Source: Bacteroidales bacterium
GTDB taxonomy: Bacteria; Bacteroidota; Bacteroidia; Bacteroidales; Bacteroidaceae
Direction of reading: 5' to 3'
Assembly: GCA_004554665.1 (NCBI GenBank)
Contig: SFKY01000019.1
Span: 1-35,616, forward strand
Length of the DNA: 35,616 nt
This document shows positions 31,619 to 35,616 of this stretch, piece by piece. Below the pieces are notes generated by a model. It was not told where the DNA came from, did not search any database, and saw only the letters and a program-made list of their open reading frames with translations. Position 1 is the stretch's first letter, and every line of letters starts with the position of its first letter. The position numbers and the translations under genes were made by a program.

Positions 31619-34600
31619 TTAGAAACTTGCACGGAGAGAGACACCGAAGGAGCGTGCACTGGCCGTAGAACCGCCAATCTGTGCCTGATAGATCCAGTTG
31701 GTGGCATCAGAGGTCTCAGAGTCGAACAGTTTCAGACTGCGATAGATATAGAAGGGGTTGCGTGCGAAGGCCGAGATGGTAAGGCTCTTGCAAGCGAACT
31801 TCTTGGTCCAGGCTGCGGGCAGCGCGTAAGCCAAGCTGATCTCGCGGCACTTCACGTACGAGTTTTTCTGGATAGCGTCGGCATAGCTCTGTGTGGCACC
31901 GGTACCCCAACCATACTGGCTGTCGTTGATCTCGAACTGGGTAACCACGATGTCGTTGGGGGTGCCGTCGGCCTTCACACCGGGCTGGATGACACCATTG
32001 TCCCACAGATTGTGACCGTTAAACTTGTCGCCACGCTTGTAGGTAGGAGCCACCTGGGCCACCTGCTCGGGGGTGAGCACGTGGATGGAAGACTTGTCAC
32101 TCACATCATCTTTGTCGCTATAGTAGAAGATACCGCCCGATGCATAGTCGCGGGCACCTACAGCGTCGGTAATGTTACCGGCATCCATCATGTACTGCCA
32201 AGGCAAGTTGAGCACATCACCGCCCACACGGAAGTCGAAGGTCATGTCGAGGGTCAGGTTCTTATAGCTCAGGCTGGCTCCGAAACCTCCCGTAAGCTTA
32301 GGCATGGCGTTGCCCACCTTGTGGCGCTCGGTCTTGTCTGCTACATAGAGACCGTCGTCGCCTACGATGTAGTTGCCATTCTCATCGGTCTTCCAGGTAT
32401 AGGTGTACCAGTCACCCATCGGCTGGCCTACATGCGACTCCAGACTGGCTGCACCACCGTCTGTATCGAAGTGAGAGAGCACATCGAGACCATCGGCCAG
32501 TTTCTTGACCGTGTTCTTGTTCCAAGCGACGTTGGCACGCAGGTCAAGATTCCAGTCCTTGTCGCGGTACGGTGTACCGTAAACGCTCAGCTCGATACCC
32601 TTGTTGGTCAGCTCACCCACATTCATGAGCATGCTGGTGGCACCCATAGAGGCGGCTGCTGTAGTGGTCAGGATCTGGTCTTTGATATCATTGTAGTAAT
32701 AGCTGAACTCCATACCCAGACGGTTGTTGAAGAACTTGTTCTCAATACCGATTTCAAACTCGTGCTTGGTCTCGGGCTTGATGGCATCGTTACCGATACC
32801 GGTGGGTACGTAGTTGTAGGTGTAGGTGGTAGAGCGTGTGAGCGAACCCTGCTGGTAAGCATTGTTGGCACGATAGAGCTCAGGAGCGTTACCTACGACA
32901 CCGTAAGAGGCGCGGAACTTACCATAGTTCCACCACTTCGGGGTCTTGTCTTTCAGCAACTCGGTGTAGAGCACACTGAGACTCACCGAAGGATACCAGA
33001 ACGAGTTGTTGCCGCTCCTCAGGGTAGAGGTCTTCTCCTGGCGGATAGAACCCTCGAGATAACCCCAGTTGTTGTAACCATAGCTGGCGGTGAGGAACAT
33101 ACCCGTACGGAGCAGTTCAGAACGGTCCATACTGGCATTCTTGTTGCCCACCGAAGCGTTGAGGTGGAACCAGTTTTCCTGTGTCAGACCGTTGCTGGTG
33201 CTTACGCTCGAAAGATAGTAGGTCTCCTGACGGGCGTTCCATCCAAAGTTGGCAGTAACATTGTGCTTCTCGGCGAAAGTCTTGTCGAGCATCAACATCA
33301 CGTCGCCATACACAATCTCATACTTGCTGTTGGACAGTCCGTAAGAGTCGCTGTACTGTCCGTTGGTAGAGAAGACATGTGAATTGTCGGCACTGTTCTT
33401 GTTCTCGATTTTGTCGGTGGTCACATCGGTAGCGATACGGGCACTCAGGGTGAGGCCGGGAATCATCTCCCATGTGGGATTCAACGAACCGATGAAGCGG
33501 TTGTGGTTCTCCTCCTGCGCCTTGCCGAAGATGTTCCAGAAATATTCGCTGACCAATGAGCTAGAACCCATCGGGCTATACAGGAACTGCTCGTCAGGTG
33601 TCAGCGTATTAGATGTACCGCCGTTGGCCACATAGGTACTATTCAGATAGCCCAAACTGGTAACGGTATGGTCACGGATGTAGGCGATATCGGTGAAGCC
33701 GCCAAACATACCGCTATAGTTATTGGTAAGACGGCTGATACGATAAGCACGGTTCTTGATATACTGCAGCATGTAGGTGGCAGTATAGTTGAGCTTGATG
33801 TTCTTGGTCACATCAAACGTACCATTCAGGTTGAAATTGTGCTTATTGTTGTTAGAATTGTACTGCATCGACTGGTTGTCGTTGTAGGTATAAGAGAAGC
33901 GCACGGTGTTGTGCTCCGAACTGTTGGTCAAAGACAGGTTATAAGTCTGGTTCCATCCGGTACGGAAGATGTCTGCCCACTGGTTGTGGTCGATCGGTGT
34001 ATAGGCACGCTGCGTACCGTCAAAGTAAGTAACCGTCTTGCTGGCATCGTAGCGGGGACCATAGGTGTAGATGGTGGCACGCGGCGTGGTGATGCTGTTG
34101 CCGTTGCGGTCTACGTAGATGTTGCGGAATCCGGAAATGGTCTCTTCATTGTCGCCTAACGCCCAGTTGTCGTAACCAGGGCCAAACTCTTTCTGAATCT
34201 CGGGCATGTAGGCCACCTTGTCGAAGCTCACCGTAGCACTGAAGTCTACCTGTGTGCCGGCACCCTTCTTGCCTTTCTTGGTGGTAATCATCACAACACC
34301 GTTGGCAGCCTCAGAGCCGTAGAGGGCAGAGGCGGCGGCACCTTTCAGGATGGAGATATTCTCAATATCCTCAGGGTTGATGTCTACCAGACCGTTGGCC
34401 ACGATACGCTGGTTGTCCCAATAGCCGGAGTTGTTTTTGGAAGCCGATCCGTTGTGGATGGGCACACCGTCCATGATGAGCAACGGCTGGGTGTTACCCG
34501 TAATAGACGAAAGACCACGTACGGTAATCGACACGGCCGAGGTGTTACCACCCGGTGCAGACTGGATGCGCACACCCGTAGCCTTACCGTACATACCGGA

Positions 34601-35065
34601 TGCCAAGTTGCTACCACCCGAGCGGGTAAGGTCGGCTGACGAGATAGAACTTACTGCATAACCCAGTTTCTTGGCATCTTTCTTGATACCGAGGGCGGTC
34701 ACTACCACCTCTTGCAGGGCCTGAGAGTCTTCCTGCATCACCACATTGAGCGGCTTGCCGTCATATGTGATTTCCACGGTAGAGAAACCGATGTAAGAAA
34801 CGGTGATGACCGTCCCTTTCTTGATTCCAGCCAGCGTGAAATTACCATCGAGATCGGTAACGGTGGCGTTGGTGGTGCCTTTGACGGCAACCGTCGCGCC
34901 AATGACAGGTTCGCCTGTAGCGTCCTTTACAACACCCTTACAAGTGGCATCCTGCTGTACGCTTTGCACGTCGTTGGTAGCAGGTAAAGCCTCGGCATAC
35001 GCCGCACTGAATGGCAATGCCATTAGCGCCATCAACATGCCTACTGTTTTTACTCGTTTTGACAT
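31619..35065 (-). CDS. SusC/RagA-family TonB-linked outer-membrane protein
   Basis: TonB-dependent channel that works with the SusD-like lipoprotein downstream. From the ATG at 35065 it has 1148 residues: a signal peptide (MSKRVKTVGMLMALMALPFS, cleaved about AAYA), a CarboxypepD_reg-like domain (GVVKDATGEPVIGATVAVKG and TVTDLDGNFTLAGI, about 43-80), and the plug with QEVVVTALGIKKDAKKLGYA. The SusC signature INPEDIENISILKGAAASAL, then YGSEAANGVVMITTKKG, follows at about 225-260. The rest is a beta-barrel ending GGSTASARSFGVSLRASF, with a C-terminal aromatic residue. The frame continues to 35170 but the signal peptide fixes the start at 35065. A TonB box is not evident. Confidence 0.93.
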   Translation of the reverse strand: MSKRVKTVGMLMALMALPFSAAYAEALPATNDVQSVQQDATCKGVVKDATGEPVIGATVAVKGTTNATVTDLDGNFTLAGIKKGTVITVSYIGFSTVEITYDGKPLNVVMQEDSQALQEVVVTALGIKKDAKKLGYAVSSISSADLTRSGGSNLASGMYGKATGVRIQSAPGGNTSAVSITVRGLSSITGNTQPLLIMDGVPIHNGSASKNNSGYWDNQRIVANGLVDINPEDIENISILKGAAASALYGSEAANGVVMITTKKGKKGAGTQVDFSATVSFDKVAYMPEIQKEFGPGYDNWALGDNEETISGFRNIYVDRNGNSITTPRATIYTYGPRYDASKTVTYFDGTQRAYTPIDHNQWADIFRTGWNQTYNLSLTNSSEHNTVRFSYTYNDNQSMQYNSNNNKHNFNLNGTFDVTKNIKLNYTATYMLQYIKNRAYRISRLTNNYSGMFGGFTDIAYIRDHTVTSLGYLNSTYVANGGTSNTLTPDEQFLYSPMGSSSLVSEYFWNIFGKAQEENHNRFIGSLNPTWEMIPGLTLSARIATDVTTDKIENKNSADNSHVFSTNGQYSDSYGLSNSKYEIVYGDVMLMLDKTFAEKHNVTANFGWNARQETYYLSSVSTSNGLTQENWFHLNASVGNKNASMDRSELLRTGMFLTASYGYNNWGYLEGSIRQEKTSTLRSGNNSFWYPSVSLSVLYTELLKDKTPKWWNYGKFRASYGVVGNAPELYRANNAYQQGSLTRSTTYTYNYVPTGIGNDAIKPETKHEFEIGIENKFFNNRLGMEFSYYYNDIKDQILTTTAAASMGATSMLMNVGELTNKGIELSVYGTPYRDKDWNLDLRANVAWNKNTVKKLADGLDVLSHFDTDGGAASLESHVGQPMGDWYTYTWKTDENGNYIVGDDGLYVADKTERHKVGNAMPKLTGGFGASLSYKNLTLDMTFDFRVGGDVLNLPWQYMMDAGNITDAVGARDYASGGIFYYSDKDDVSDKSSIHVLTPEQVAQVAPTYKRGDKFNGHNLWDNGVIQPGVKADGTPNDIVVTQFEINDSQYGWGTGATQSYADAIQKNSYVKCREISLAYALPAAWTKKFACKSLTISAFARNPFYIYRSLKLFDSETSDATNWIYQAQIGGSTASARSFGVSLRASF

Positions 35066-35134
35066 AAATGTTGAATTAATAGTTAATAATAAATTTAGTA
35101 ATAAAGTATCTGCGATGTAGTAATACTTATTCTT

Positions 35135-35205
35135 ACTCGTTTGCTTGTATCGTTTACTCGTTTGAGGCACTCGTTTACTCTTCTAATGCCCACACTTACT
35201 CGTTC
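35135..35205. promoter_or_regulatory. ACTCGTT repeats upstream of susC
   Basis: ACTCGTT occurs at 35135, 35156, 35169 and 35198 (the last followed by CG), and ACTCGTTTT at 35053. The minus strand thus has several AAACGAGT copies just upstream of susC, the first two 21 bases apart. They could be operator sites for the regulator of this locus. Next to them, 35101-35108 reads TACTTTAT on the minus strand, a -7 element with one mismatch. Confidence 0.45.
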
Positions 35206-35231
35206 GTCCAGCCCTTAGGTCTTTAACGTTG

Positions 35232-35273
35232 CACCTCTCCGGCAGAGGTGTACCCCGTATCGGGTGTACACCT
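35232..35273. other. Overlapping, mutually exclusive hairpins upstream of susC
   Basis: CACCTCT (35232-35238) pairs with AGAGGTG (35244-35250). The same AGGTG begins a second hairpin, AGGTGTACCCCG pairing with CGGGTGTACACCT (35246-35273, one bulge). The two cannot form together. No T-run follows on either strand. Confidence 0.5.
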
Positions 35274-35283
35274 TAATATATAT

Positions 35284-35565
35284 ATGGCGGAGTCGGCTGG
35301 TACTCTATCCCTTAATGGTGCCCTCACCCTAAGCTTACAAATTCCCCACCTATATCCCCATTCTTATGGAAATGCAAATGATAAGGCGTTTTCTTTGCCA
35401 GGAAAACAAAGTTATCAGTTTTTAAAGGGCCCTGAACTTTCTTGTCCGCGAATCAAAAAAGACGAAATAAAGAAGATTATTTTAGGTGGAGGACAAAATT
35501 TTCTTAGTCCAGAACGTCGTTTTGATGCTGTTATTGTAAATAGTCCTAACCTTTTTGATAATTAG
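35284..35565 (+). CDS. Unrecognised AT-rich ORF, possible gene remnant
   Basis: The frame is open from 35248 to 35565. I do not recognise the product. The N-terminal part crosses hairpins and simple TATATA sequence and looks non-coding, while the last 65 codons (from YGNANDKAFSLPGKQSYQF to RRFDAVIVNSPNLFDN) look coding. They use AT-ending codons, unlike the GC-rich genes to the left. It stops 8 bases before a cytosine methyltransferase start, so it may be the C-terminal remnant or a small partner of a restriction-modification operon. That link is inferred from position only, and the start is not known. Confidence 0.35.
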   Translation: MAESAGTLSLNGALTLSLQIPHLYPHSYGNANDKAFSLPGKQSYQFLKGPELSCPRIKKDEIKKIILGGGQNFLSPERRFDAVIVNSPNLFDN

Positions 35566-35573
35566 GCGGAAAA

Positions 35574-35616
35574 ATGAATGCAGTAGATTTGTTTTGTGGC
35601 TGTGGCGGTTTGAGCC
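35574..35616 (+). CDS. DNA (cytosine-5-)-methyltransferase, N-terminal fragment
   Basis: The last 43 bases encode MNAVDLFCGCGGLS, the opening of a C5 cytosine methyltransferase with motif I (DLFxGxGG), which binds S-adenosylmethionine. The gene is cut by the window end, so motif IV (the PCQ catalytic cysteine) and the target-recognition domain cannot be checked. The ATG lies 8 bases after the preceding ORF stop. Local codon use is AT-rich, suggesting acquisition by transfer, typical of restriction-modification systems. Confidence 0.85.
   Translation, partial: MNAVDLFCGCGGLS

Noticed and set aside
35066..35170. Upstream extension of the SusC-like protein
   Set aside because: The extension has no signal features and the true signal peptide begins at 35065.

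Overview
The window looks like chromosomal DNA of a Bacteroidota bacterium, most likely Prevotella or a close relative. Reasons: a SprA-type type IX secretion translocon, a SusC/SusD pair, meso-diaminopimelate dehydrogenase, and repeated use of the Bacteroidota -7 promoter element TAnnTTTG directly upstream of genes. The coding DNA is moderately GC-rich and the intergenic DNA is AT-rich. No rRNA, tRNA, CRISPR array or complete insertion sequence is visible.

Layout. 1-460: a leftward terminator and promoter, then a decayed Fic-family gene. 461-3656: divergent dacB (PBP4-type peptidase) and nadB (L-aspartate oxidase), separated by a triplicated 87-bp promoter repeat. 3657-6012: an intergenic inverted repeat, then a leftward cassette of sigma factor, membrane anti-sigma-like protein and exported protein. 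6170-14507: the giant sprA with ruvA upstream. 14508-16186: a 22-bp repeat array, then rightward ddh and a small FMN-binding protein. 16319-22014: leftward tig-clpP-clpX and recQ. 22132-24779: lptB leftward, and mlaE-mlaF rightward behind a second 22-bp array. 24868-29424: leftward DUF177-rpmF-fabH-era-der-lipoprotein cluster. 29425-35065: a third repeat region, then a susC-susD locus. 35066-35616: a structured leader, an AT-rich ORF remnant, and the first codons of a DNA cytosine-5 methyltransferase cut by the window end.

Most genes are core functions: envelope building (PBP4, LptB, MlaEF, FabH, Ddh), protein quality control (trigger factor, ClpXP), ribosome assembly (Era, Der, L32), DNA repair (RuvA, RecQ) and NAD synthesis. 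The accessory parts are the two ends (Fic remnant; methyltransferase edge), the sigma/anti-sigma cassette and the Sus locus.

The least explained signal is non-coding. Three separate intergenic regions carry short arrays with a unit of 22 bp (two 11-bp halves, about two helical turns), made of degenerate palindromic units. Two of the three share words such as TGGCATTTAG and TGGCGTTTAC. A 26-bp repeat family occurs at two further intergenic sites, and an 87-bp promoter-bearing repeat is amplified before nadB. No clear new protein system is visible; the phased arrays are the best candidate for something undescribed.
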